Below are positions 43,509-51,665 of a stretch of 64,000 nt of DNA, one piece after another. The DNA comes from Flavihumibacter cheonanensis (GTDB taxonomy: Bacteria; Bacteroidota; Bacteroidia; Chitinophagales; Chitinophagaceae), in NCBI RefSeq assembly GCF_022352215.1, contig NZ_JAKRWF010000007.1:1-64000 (forward strand). The letters run 5' to 3'. The stretch's first letter is position 1. The number at the start of each line of letters is the position of its first letter. The position numbers and the translations under genes were made by a program. A model generated the notes under the pieces. That model was not told the DNA's origin, did no database searches, and saw nothing but the letters and a program-made list of their open reading frames with translations.

Positions 43509-45797
43509 TCAGCGGGACCAGCGGAAGTTGGCAGACTGGGTATCGCGGGAATTGGCACCAATGAATACAGTAAACTCCCCCGGCTCCCAATCATAGCGAA
43601 GGTTATGATCGTAGAACTTCAGAAGATCATTTGTTATTTCAAAGCTGATCTCTTTTGATTCACCCGGCTGCAACAGGATCTTCTTAAATCCTTTTAATTC
43701 CTTGAGCGGACGGGTATTGCTGGCTACGATATCACGGATATAGAGTTGAACCACTTCTTCCCCAGCGAATTTTCCACTATTGGTTACGGTTACCCGGGCA
43801 ATTAATTTTTCTGCACCTTTCAGGGATGACTTACTTAGTGCAACCGGACTGTAATCAAACTTCGTATAACTAAGTCCGTAACCAAATGGATACAGTGGCG
43901 TATTGGAAACATCCAGGTAATTTGAACGGAACTTCTGGAACTCATCGCCCACCAAGGGACGTCCGGTATTCTTGTAACTGTAGTAAATCGGAATTTGTCC
44001 CACATTTCGTGGAAAGGTAACCGGTAGTTTGCCAGATGGATTCACATCGCCAAATAATACATCACTGATTGCATATCCTGCTTCCGAACCACCAAACCAT
44101 ACATTCAAAATGGCGGGAAGCTTTTTATCTTCTTCTACAATCGTGAGCGGGCGGCCAGTAAAGAGCACCATTACAACAGGTTTGCCGGTTGCCATCAACG
44201 CATCCAGTAGTTTTTTCTGGCTGTTTGGCAGGTTGAGATCGGTTCTGCTGGAAGCTTCACCCGTGAATTCGGCCAACTCTCCCATTGCAGCTACCACTAC
44301 GTCAGACTGCAGGGCCAAACGCACTGCTTCAGCAATCAGTGTATCCGGATGTCTTGAATCCCGTTGCCAGGGTTTTCCAAATACGCTGGTACGTGCCTCC
44401 AAAGCAGAATCCTCCGTAACATTCGCACCTTTCGCATACCGAACATTCACACCTGAGCCTGCAACTTCTTTTAGTCCGGCCAGCAGCGAGGTAGCTTTGG
44501 AAACATCTGCTGAAACCGACCAGGTTCCCACCATGTTTTCTTTCGCATCTGCAAGTGGGCCAACCAATGCAATGGACCCCTTTTTTGCAAGCGGCAATAC
44601 ACCCTGGTTCTTCAGCAGGACGAAAGAACGAGCAGCTGTTTCTCGCGCAACTTTTCTATGAGTTGCTGAAAATATTTCCGAAGCGGCTCTCTGCTCATTG
44701 CAATACCGAAATGGATCTTCAAAGAGTCCTAGTTTGTACTTGGCTTCCAGTACCATCCTGCAAGCGCGATCAATATCCGTCATTGTAATTTTACCTTCTT
44801 TCAAGGAAGCTTCGAGCGTAGTTAAAAACCCTTCCCCCACCATATCCATATCGAGTCCGGCTTTAACAGCCAGAGCAGATACCTGCTTAAGATCACCCAG
44901 CCCATGGTCGATCATTTCATTAATCGATGTGTAATCCGAAACAACCATTCCTTTGAAACCCCATTGTTTACGCAACAGGTCAGTCAGCAACCATTTGTTC
45001 GCACTGGCGGGAATACCATCAACATCATTAAAAGAACTCATAACCGTACCAACACCAGCATCAATGGCGGCTTTATAAGGCGGTAAATAATCGTTGAACA
45101 TTTTAATGCGGCTCATATCAACAGAGTGATAATCGCGGCCCGCTTCAGCTGCACCATAAAGGGCAAAATGTTTCACGCAGGCAAGCAGGGTATTATCTGC
45201 AGCTAAATCCTTGCCCTGGTAACCCTTTACCATAGCTGCCGCGATGGCTGAACCGAGAAAGGGATCTTCTCCTGAACCTTCCGAAATCCTTCCCCAGCGC
45301 GGATCACGTGATATATCAACCATGGGGGAAAAGGTCCAGTTCAGTCCGTCTGCCGTAGCTTCCTGTGCGGCGATCCGGGCTGATTGCTCAATTCGTTGCA
45401 TATCCCAGGAAGCTGCCAATCCCAATGGAATAGGAAAAATGGTGCGGTACCCATGAATAACATCCATTCCAAAAATGATGGGAATTTTCAACCGGCTTTG
45501 CTGAACAGCCAATTCCTGGATGCTGCGAATGCGCTGTGGAGAGGAAACACTAAAGATGCCACCCACTTTACCCTGTTTGATTTTTTCTTCCACACCCGTA
45601 CTAACAACCGAGCCGGTTGTTGCTTCACCTCCAACAACCAGATTCAGTTGTCCGATTTTTTCCTGGACTGTCATTTTAGCCATTAGCCCGGATACAAACT
45701 GATTCATTTTAGTTTGAGCAGTTTGGGAATGAACCGAACCAGGCAGCAAGAATGCCAGGACAATCAAGATGCGAAAAAGGGGTGCATTGTATTTCAT
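43509..45797 (-). CDS. bglX: GH3 beta-glucosidase, BglX type
   Basis: A 762-residue exported protein (signal IVLAFLLPGSVHSQ). It has a GH3 TIM barrel (IPIIFGMDVIHGYRTIFPIPLGLA, ACVKHFALYGAAEAGRDY) with nucleophile Asp288 in VVSDYTSI, the alpha/beta sandwich with ELAEFTGEASSR for the acid/base, and a C-terminal fibronectin type III-like domain (GEEVVQLYIRDIVASNTRPLKELKGFKKILLQPGES). It releases terminal beta-glucose from oligosaccharides in the periplasm. An upstream TTG is in frame, but the ATG at 45797 is used. It lies in the polysaccharide locus, 15 bases after the SGNH gene. Confidence 0.95.
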   Translation of the reverse strand: MKYNAPLFRILIVLAFLLPGSVHSQTAQTKMNQFVSGLMAKMTVQEKIGQLNLVVGGEATTGSVVSTGVEEKIKQGKVGGIFSVSSPQRIRSIQELAVQQSRLKIPIIFGMDVIHGYRTIFPIPLGLAASWDMQRIEQSARIAAQEATADGLNWTFSPMVDISRDPRWGRISEGSGEDPFLGSAIAAAMVKGYQGKDLAADNTLLACVKHFALYGAAEAGRDYHSVDMSRIKMFNDYLPPYKAAIDAGVGTVMSSFNDVDGIPASANKWLLTDLLRKQWGFKGMVVSDYTSINEMIDHGLGDLKQVSALAVKAGLDMDMVGEGFLTTLEASLKEGKITMTDIDRACRMVLEAKYKLGLFEDPFRYCNEQRAASEIFSATHRKVARETAARSFVLLKNQGVLPLAKKGSIALVGPLADAKENMVGTWSVSADVSKATSLLAGLKEVAGSGVNVRYAKGANVTEDSALEARTSVFGKPWQRDSRHPDTLIAEAVRLALQSDVVVAAMGELAEFTGEASSRTDLNLPNSQKKLLDALMATGKPVVMVLFTGRPLTIVEEDKKLPAILNVWFGGSEAGYAISDVLFGDVNPSGKLPVTFPRNVGQIPIYYSYKNTGRPLVGDEFQKFRSNYLDVSNTPLYPFGYGLSYTKFDYSPVALSKSSLKGAEKLIARVTVTNSGKFAGEEVVQLYIRDIVASNTRPLKELKGFKKILLQPGESKEISFEITNDLLKFYDHNLRYDWEPGEFTVFIGANSRDTQSANFRWSR

Positions 45798-45812
45798 GGT
45801 AGTCAATTTTGA

Positions 45813-46553
45813 TCAATTTGTTTTTTTCAGATGGTACCTGATCTGTTTTTGCCAGATCAGGTACCCTTTAGGATTCATATGAAGACTGTCACTGGTAAAG
45901 ATCTCCCCAATTGGGCGACCATCCGATTGTAGCATTGCCTGGTAAACATCAATGTAGGTAGTTCCTTTCTGTGTGGCGAGGAAGGCTTTGATTTGCTGAT
46001 TAGCCTCCTTGAATTTTGGAAGTAGTGCAGCGCGACTCGGACTTGGTTTCATTGAAATATAACTGATAGGAACACGAGGTAAACGGACACGTATATCCCA
46101 GAATAATTGTTTAAACCGATTTACCACTGTTGTAACAGTTACCGTATCTGCTGCAGCAAAATCGTTCTCTCCGCAATAGATCAGGATCTGTTTTGGATCA
46201 TAGGGATAGATGATATAATCCTGGTACCTAATGAGGTCGGGAAGTGAAGAGCCTCCAAAGCCGCGATTAACAATCCGGTAACCAGGAAAATAAGTAGCCA
46301 CATCTTTCCAATAGGTGAAGGAAGAACTGCCGATCAGCAAAATTGATTTGGAAGCCGGCATTCGTATACTGTCTTCCTGTTGAAATTTTCGAATCGCCTC
46401 ATAAAAGGGTTTACCCTGATAAAACGCCAGGGAGGGAGCTTTCGCATCATCTACTGATGGCACCTGTTGTTGAGCCAATACGGGCAACATTGCCGTTGAA
46501 AAAAGAGCGATCAAAAGCGTACTTATCAAGATTTTTTTTGACGGAATTTGCAT
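45813..46553 (-). CDS. SGNH/GDSL-type esterase, exported
   Basis: A 246-residue protein with a signal (ILISTLLIALFSTAMLPVLAQ). The SGNH blocks are visible: ILLIGSSSFTYW (nucleophile Ser77), VNRGFGGSSLPDL (oxyanion Gly), ILIYCGENDFAAA (Asn block) and DSLHMNPKGYLIW (catalytic Asp and His). Such esterases remove acetyl or other acyl groups from polysaccharides. It starts 12 bases after the stop of the DoxX-GH43-like gene and belongs to the locus, suggesting that the substrate is acylated. Confidence 0.9.
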   Translation of the reverse strand: MQIPSKKILISTLLIALFSTAMLPVLAQQQVPSVDDAKAPSLAFYQGKPFYEAIRKFQQEDSIRMPASKSILLIGSSSFTYWKDVATYFPGYRIVNRGFGGSSLPDLIRYQDYIIYPYDPKQILIYCGENDFAAADTVTVTTVVNRFKQLFWDIRVRLPRVPISYISMKPSPSRAALLPKFKEANQQIKAFLATQKGTTYIDVYQAMLQSDGRPIGEIFTSDSLHMNPKGYLIWQKQIRYHLKKTN

Positions 46554-46564
46554 GTCCAGTTTAT

Positions 46565-48727
46565 TTAGTTTACCTGTTGTACGGGAGTTTTATCTGAAAC
46601 GCCGTTTTCATTCACCGCTTCGATGGTGTAATAGTAAACCTTCTCTTTGTCCATTCCTTTAAAATAATACTCGTTTACATCATGCACCATGATGCAATTG
46701 TACAACTTATCAGGAGCTGTTCCATAATAAATATTGTATGCATAAGCCTGATCAACCGGCGACCATTTGATATAGGCACTGCGTTTATCCTTCTCTGTTC
46801 TAAGTACCAGAAAAGTCTTCACAGCAGGGGGCCTGGATCCATTTCCCATTCCGAATACCCTGAAACCAGACAAGGCAAATTTTCCGGTTGGCATATGAAT
46901 ATTCTCCATTTTAAGGTAACGGGTTTTAATGGGATTTTTTAATTCAATGTAATCATGCGGAACATCTTTTTTGTTCTGACTTTTATCTATGAGCAGGTTC
47001 CATTTTTTCCCATCCTGCGAATGAAAAATTTTATACTGATGATAGATATCAGTTTGTTTACCAAGAAATTCCGCATCCTGATCTGCATAGTTGAGTTGAA
47101 TGGCATGTACTGTTGAGATTTCACCCAGGTCGGTCTGAATCCATTCGCCTTTATTGCCTGATGCCGCACTCCAATAGGTTTTAATAGACTCATCTACTGC
47201 GTTGTTAGCGGTATAACTGCCAAGGGTGGACGAAACCTGAACCGGTTTTTTAAAGTTGAGTAACATCCAGCCGGTAAAGCGGCTTTTACGATGATCAGCC
47301 GGGCCATTGGGCAGGTAATGTGGATAGTCACCAAATGCGGTATTGGCATACATAATTCCATCTTCATCAAAACCTGCGGGCCAAATGCCATTGCGACGTT
47401 CAAAGGTGTTTTTTACATTGACACCCATGGTTGAAACATGCCAGTAATTATTCCATGGATCCTGGTAAGTGGCACCATGTCCTGCTCCTCTTGCAAAACC
47501 TCCGGGTTTGAAGCTGACCGGATCGGATTGTGCAGTAAAAGGGCCCAGAGGTGAATCGCCCACTACAACGCCATCTGCATAGCCACTCATTTCAGTACCA
47601 GGACCTCCCCACTGCAGATAATATTTTCCCTTGTGTTTGGTCATCCATGCACCTTCAATAAATCCATCCAAAAAAGTATTATCCATGTATTCACCAAAGC
47701 GATGCCAGCCATAGCGCCAGTCTTCCAGGAAATACATTTCTTTCCTGGTTCCAATTGGCTGAAAGGTTTTGCGGTTTAATTCTATTCCGTATAAAGGATA
47801 ACGATTGCTACTGCCATTGTACATATAAAAGCGGCCGTCGTCGTCGAGGAAAAATGCAGGATCCCAACCACCGATCTCGAGTGAATCCAATGCTTCCTTC
47901 CAATCATTCTCCTTAGGATTGGTACTCATCCAAAGTGGAAAATTGCTGGAATAGGTAGAACCAAAAACCAACATGGTATCACCAATAACAACAGCTGCCG
48001 GTGCACATAATTCATCATACACTTTGTGATAAGGCTTGAGAAATTTCCGGGAAATAAAATTCCAGTTCAGCATATCGGAACTCCACCAGTATCCCCATTG
48101 GTTAGTGGAGAAAAGATAATAATCTCCTTTATAGGTTACAATCACCGGGTCAGCAGTTGCGCGGTGCCGGCCCCATTCACTAAAATTAGGAATCGGGGTA
48201 TAACCGTAATCGAGGTTGATGGGATTGCAATAAGTTGTTTGAGCTGTTGCTACTGATTTACCTGATTGTGCAAAGCACACATTCGAAGCGAAAACTAATA
48301 CTAAAATGGAAAGTTTAGGGGAGAAAAAATGTTGGTCCAGGCTGTATTTGCCGGCACCCCTAAAGAAAAACAGCAATCCGATTAAAACAAACATAAAGGG
48401 GTGTTGATCTCCATACCAGATCTTACCATTTCCAAGAATAAAAGTGATAAATAACATCGTTGCGATCATGGGCCATACTGCTAGCCGGGTAAAGAGCCCA
48501 ATCGTTAGCAGGATACCGGAAATTAACTCCGAAGCTTTTCCAAGATATGCCATCGTGGTAGCTGTCTCTACAGAGAAGTATGGCATCCAGCCGGCATATT
48601 CTTTAATTTTTGCCCCATCAAACACTTCCCAACCGTGATAGGTCATCAACAATCCTGTAATGATTCTTACTAGGGCCCAACCGGGTTCCAGCCAGATTGT
48701 TTTTTGTGTAGCGTTGAAAGAGGCCAT
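46565..48727 (-). CDS. DoxX domain fused to GH43-like glycosidase with F5/8C and Fn3
   Basis: A 720-residue protein. Residues 1-133 are a DoxX-like domain with four membrane helices (ALVRIITGLLMTYHGWEVF, ASELISGILLTIGLFTRLA, MIATMLFITFILGNG, FMFVLIGLLFFFRGAGKYSLDQHFF). Residues 137-154 look like a signal peptide (KLSILVLVFASNVCFAQ). A five-bladed GH43-type propeller then follows with DPVIV (Asp193), GWDPAFF (Asp289) and FIEGAW (Glu358) at the spacing expected for the base, modulator and acid. About 490-620 is an F5/8C domain and about 625-715 an Fn3 domain. The join of a complete membrane domain to a complete secreted enzyme is unusual. The substrate is unknown; the GMC gene lies 12 bases upstream. 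Confidence 0.85.
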   Translation of the reverse strand: MASFNATQKTIWLEPGWALVRIITGLLMTYHGWEVFDGAKIKEYAGWMPYFSVETATTMAYLGKASELISGILLTIGLFTRLAVWPMIATMLFITFILGNGKIWYGDQHPFMFVLIGLLFFFRGAGKYSLDQHFFSPKLSILVLVFASNVCFAQSGKSVATAQTTYCNPINLDYGYTPIPNFSEWGRHRATADPVIVTYKGDYYLFSTNQWGYWWSSDMLNWNFISRKFLKPYHKVYDELCAPAAVVIGDTMLVFGSTYSSNFPLWMSTNPKENDWKEALDSLEIGGWDPAFFLDDDGRFYMYNGSSNRYPLYGIELNRKTFQPIGTRKEMYFLEDWRYGWHRFGEYMDNTFLDGFIEGAWMTKHKGKYYLQWGGPGTEMSGYADGVVVGDSPLGPFTAQSDPVSFKPGGFARGAGHGATYQDPWNNYWHVSTMGVNVKNTFERRNGIWPAGFDEDGIMYANTAFGDYPHYLPNGPADHRKSRFTGWMLLNFKKPVQVSSTLGSYTANNAVDESIKTYWSAASGNKGEWIQTDLGEISTVHAIQLNYADQDAEFLGKQTDIYHQYKIFHSQDGKKWNLLIDKSQNKKDVPHDYIELKNPIKTRYLKMENIHMPTGKFALSGFRVFGMGNGSRPPAVKTFLVLRTEKDKRSAYIKWSPVDQAYAYNIYYGTAPDKLYNCIMVHDVNEYYFKGMDKEKVYYYTIEAVNENGVSDKTPVQQVN

Positions 48728-48738
48728 GTTGTCTGATT

Positions 48739-50430
48739 TTAGAGATTTCCATTTTTCATTTCAGCGGCAGCAAATTGCGCGGCCCTGGCAGCGAAAGCCA
48801 TATACAAAATAGAGGGACTCTGATTACCGGTACTGGTCATGCAGGCGCCATCCGTTACAAAAACATTTTTACAGAGATGCAGTTGATTCCATTCGTTGAG
48901 CAGGGAATTGGAAGGATCCGTACCCATGCGTACACCACCCATTTCATGAATATCGAGTCCGGGTGGTTGTTTCGAATCGTTTACGACAATATTAAAAGCA
49001 CCACAGGCCTCCAGCATTTTTTCGCCTTCTGAAAGAAAATCCTGCAGCATTTTTTCATCGTTTTCATCATAATCGACAGCTGTTACCAGCAAGGGTATTC
49101 CCCATTGATCTTTTTCAGTTGGGTGCAGATAAACACGATTGCTTGCCTTTGGAATGGTTTCACCCTGCATATACATGTAGATCCTCCAGGGGCCAGGTTC
49201 GGTCAGCGCTTCCTTCAACTCTGAACCCATTTTATCCGGATGGCGATCTGCGTTTATCCATTCGCGATAGGCACCTGAAAAAATAGTGTAGCCCCCAATA
49301 AAATCCATTTCCTGTTTGCCGAGGTTACGGAAATTCGGAATCACGCATTCCGCTGGACGCCGGCCTTTGTAATAGCCATCTTCATGGCCTTTGATTTCCC
49401 CATTCATATAACCACGATAGTTGTGGAAACAGATATAACGACCAAGCAGATCATGGTCATTACCCAGGCCATTGGGGAAACGTTCTGATTTGCTATTGAG
49501 TAAGATCAGGTTGGTATTAAGCGCCGAAGCATTTACAAAAATGATGCGGGCAAAATAATCGGTGACAGCTTTTGTTTGGCTGTCTATCACGCGCACCCCT
49601 GTTGCTTTTTGTTTGGCATCATCATAGAGAATGGAATGCACTACCGAATAGGGCCGAATGGTCAGGTTCCCTGTTTTTTCAGCCCAGGGAAGAGTACTGC
49701 TGTTGGAACTGAAATAGCCGCCAAATGGGCAACCACGCATGCAGAGGTTACGATTCTGGCAGGTGCCTCTGCCCTGCTCCAGGTGAATGGGTTCCGGTTG
49801 GGTAAGATGTGCCCAGCGACCCGAGATATAGTGCCGTTGAAATTTTCGCCACAAGGTTTCTCTGATGTCTGCTTCCACACAATTGAGTTCATAGGCAGGG
49901 AGGAATTCACCATCGGGCATTGCCGGAATATTTTCCTTACTGCCACAAACACCAATAAATTTTTCAACATGACTGTACCAGGGTGCGATATCCTTGTACC
50001 GGATTGGCCAATCGGTAGCAAAGCCATATTGTTTAGGAGCATTGAATTCAAAATCACTCCAACGTTGGCAGCTTCTGCCCCAGGTAAGGGATTTTCCTCC
50101 AACCTGGTAACCGCGAATCCAGTCGAAGGGCTTTTCCTGTACATAGGGATGATCAGCATCTTCAATGAAAAAATGCTGTGTATCTTCTGAATAACCGGCT
50201 GCTTTGGAAATGAGCGGATTGTTCTGACGTTGCTGTTGGGTGATATAGCCCCGGTGTTTGAATTCCCATGGATGTTTGTTCATACCGGGGTAATCCTTCA
50301 GATGTTCCACCATCCGGCCGCGCTCCAGCACCAGGGTTTTCAAGCCCTGCTCGCAGAGTTCTTTGGCAGCCCAGCCTCCGCTGATTCCACTGCCTATTAC
50401 AATTGCGTCGTATGTATGTTGATCACTCAT
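48739..50430 (-). CDS. GMC-family FAD-dependent oxidoreductase
   Basis: A 563-residue protein: YDAIVIGSGISGGWAAKELCEQGLKTLVLERG is the FAD-binding beta-alpha-beta, GYQVGGKSLTWGRSC the GMC signature, CMRGCPFGGYFSSNSST a Cys-rich flavin-proximal loop, and HEMGGVRMGTDPSNSLLNEW and VFVTDGACMTSTGNQSPSILYMAFAARAA the C-terminal active site region with the catalytic His and Asn. Homologues with this layout oxidise sugars or glycosides, often at C3, and usually pair with a small gluconate dehydrogenase subunit 3-type protein that carries the Tat signal; none is present here, and no signal is visible on this protein. The Gfo/Idh/MocA gene is 45 bases upstream. Confidence 0.92.
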   Translation of the reverse strand: MSDQHTYDAIVIGSGISGGWAAKELCEQGLKTLVLERGRMVEHLKDYPGMNKHPWEFKHRGYITQQQRQNNPLISKAAGYSEDTQHFFIEDADHPYVQEKPFDWIRGYQVGGKSLTWGRSCQRWSDFEFNAPKQYGFATDWPIRYKDIAPWYSHVEKFIGVCGSKENIPAMPDGEFLPAYELNCVEADIRETLWRKFQRHYISGRWAHLTQPEPIHLEQGRGTCQNRNLCMRGCPFGGYFSSNSSTLPWAEKTGNLTIRPYSVVHSILYDDAKQKATGVRVIDSQTKAVTDYFARIIFVNASALNTNLILLNSKSERFPNGLGNDHDLLGRYICFHNYRGYMNGEIKGHEDGYYKGRRPAECVIPNFRNLGKQEMDFIGGYTIFSGAYREWINADRHPDKMGSELKEALTEPGPWRIYMYMQGETIPKASNRVYLHPTEKDQWGIPLLVTAVDYDENDEKMLQDFLSEGEKMLEACGAFNIVVNDSKQPPGLDIHEMGGVRMGTDPSNSLLNEWNQLHLCKNVFVTDGACMTSTGNQSPSILYMAFAARAAQFAAAEMKNGNL

Positions 50431-50441
50431 ATTTTACTTTT

Positions 50442-50466
50442 ACCCGTCCGGTGCCACCGGACGGGT
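50442..50466. repeat. 25-bp palindrome, REP-type copy 4
   Basis: Arms ACCCGTCCGGTG (50442-50453) and its reverse complement (50455-50466) around a central C, so it is the same element as at 8421 and 19949 in opposite orientation. It lies between the GMC and Gfo/Idh/MocA genes inside the locus, nine bases after the latter's stop. Confidence 0.9.
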
Positions 50467-50475
50467 GGAGTGAAG

Positions 50476-51636
50476 TTAGACAATAGGCCAGCGGAAGCTG
50501 GATTGAAGGCTGATTTTCTGGCCGGTTTGCGAAGAGGCGCGGGCGGACTCAATAATATCCAGCACGTGCAAGGCATGCTCGGGAGAAATCAGCGGTTCGT
50601 TTTTGTCGAGCAGGGATTTTGAAATCACGGTAGCTCCTTCCTGCCAGACATAGGTTCCAGGATCCGGAATGTGGCGCACAGGAGTTGGAGAATCCATGGT
50701 TGCAAGATCTACACCAAAAGGAGCCCAGTCATATCCTACCAATCCCATATTGCCCTTTGTACCCCAGATGGAAATCGTGTGCCTGTCCTGTCCCTTACCA
50801 CCATGACCATACGGATCAAAATAATTAAACCCGCTCTGCACATGAGACAATACGCCACCTTCATGTTCCATGATGATCATCGCATTGTCTTCGGCCTCCA
50901 CTTTTATTTTGCCCTTGTTATCGACAGTACGTTCAGGCGTAACAATGGTTGTCATGGCGATCACAGATTTCGCAGGACCCAACAGCCCTGTTAAGGTAGC
51001 AAGATTATAAACACCCAGATCAGGAAGACTGCCACCGCCTTTTTCATAGAAGAAAGCCGACCAGTGCGGTCCTTCATGGCCATAATGAGCATGTGCCGCA
51101 GAAACCTTACCCAATTTACCTTCCTGAATGGCTTTGCTCATAAAGGCAAATTGCGGACTGTTTACCACTGCAGGTGCTCCCCAGATACGGAGCTTTTTTT
51201 CTCGGGCCATATCCAACAATGCTTTGCCTTCCTTATAGGTATTTGCCATCGGTTTTTCACTCCATACATGTTTGCCGGAAGCAAGGGCCATTTTATTGAG
51301 CCGGCCATGCTCCTGCATATCAGTCAGATTCACAAGCAGATCAAAGGGTGCACCAGCAAGCTGCTGGTAGATATGTTCATACACATGCGGAACATTAAAT
51401 TCTTTTGCCCGGTTCTTTGCTCTTTCCAGCACGATATCGCAAACACTCACCAGCTCCACATGCGCCGATTTGGAAAGATGTGGCAGGTACTGTCCGGATA
51501 CACTACCACAACCAACAATTCCGATTTTGATTTTTTTATTTTCCGTAAAAGCTACCGCTTCCAATGAGGAAAGCAGCAGGGCAGCACCTGCCATAGCAGA
51601 CTGCTGGAGAAATTCTTTGCGGGATTGATTTTTCAT
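50476..51636 (-). CDS. Gfo/Idh/MocA oxidoreductase with Tat-like signal
   Basis: A 386-residue NAD(P)-dependent oxidoreductase. The N-terminus MKNQSRKEFLQQSAMAGAALLLSSLEAVA has a twin-arginine-like SRKEFLQ motif (the second Arg replaced by Lys), suggesting folded export. The Rossmann part is IKIGIVGCGSVSGQYLPHLSKS and the fold motif WSEKPMA is present. The C-terminal half is the substrate sheet with HYGHEGPHWSAFFYEKGGGSLPDLGVYNL. Such enzymes interconvert hydroxyl and keto sugars and may re-reduce or reoxidise the GMC product. The ATG at 51636 is used; a TTG two codons upstream is less likely. Confidence 0.92.
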   Translation of the reverse strand: MKNQSRKEFLQQSAMAGAALLLSSLEAVAFTENKKIKIGIVGCGSVSGQYLPHLSKSAHVELVSVCDIVLERAKNRAKEFNVPHVYEHIYQQLAGAPFDLLVNLTDMQEHGRLNKMALASGKHVWSEKPMANTYKEGKALLDMAREKKLRIWGAPAVVNSPQFAFMSKAIQEGKLGKVSAAHAHYGHEGPHWSAFFYEKGGGSLPDLGVYNLATLTGLLGPAKSVIAMTTIVTPERTVDNKGKIKVEAEDNAMIIMEHEGGVLSHVQSGFNYFDPYGHGGKGQDRHTISIWGTKGNMGLVGYDWAPFGVDLATMDSPTPVRHIPDPGTYVWQEGATVISKSLLDKNEPLISPEHALHVLDIIESARASSQTGQKISLQSSFRWPIV

Positions 51637-51665
51637 ATGCAAGGTTTTAGCAATTGCTGTAACTA

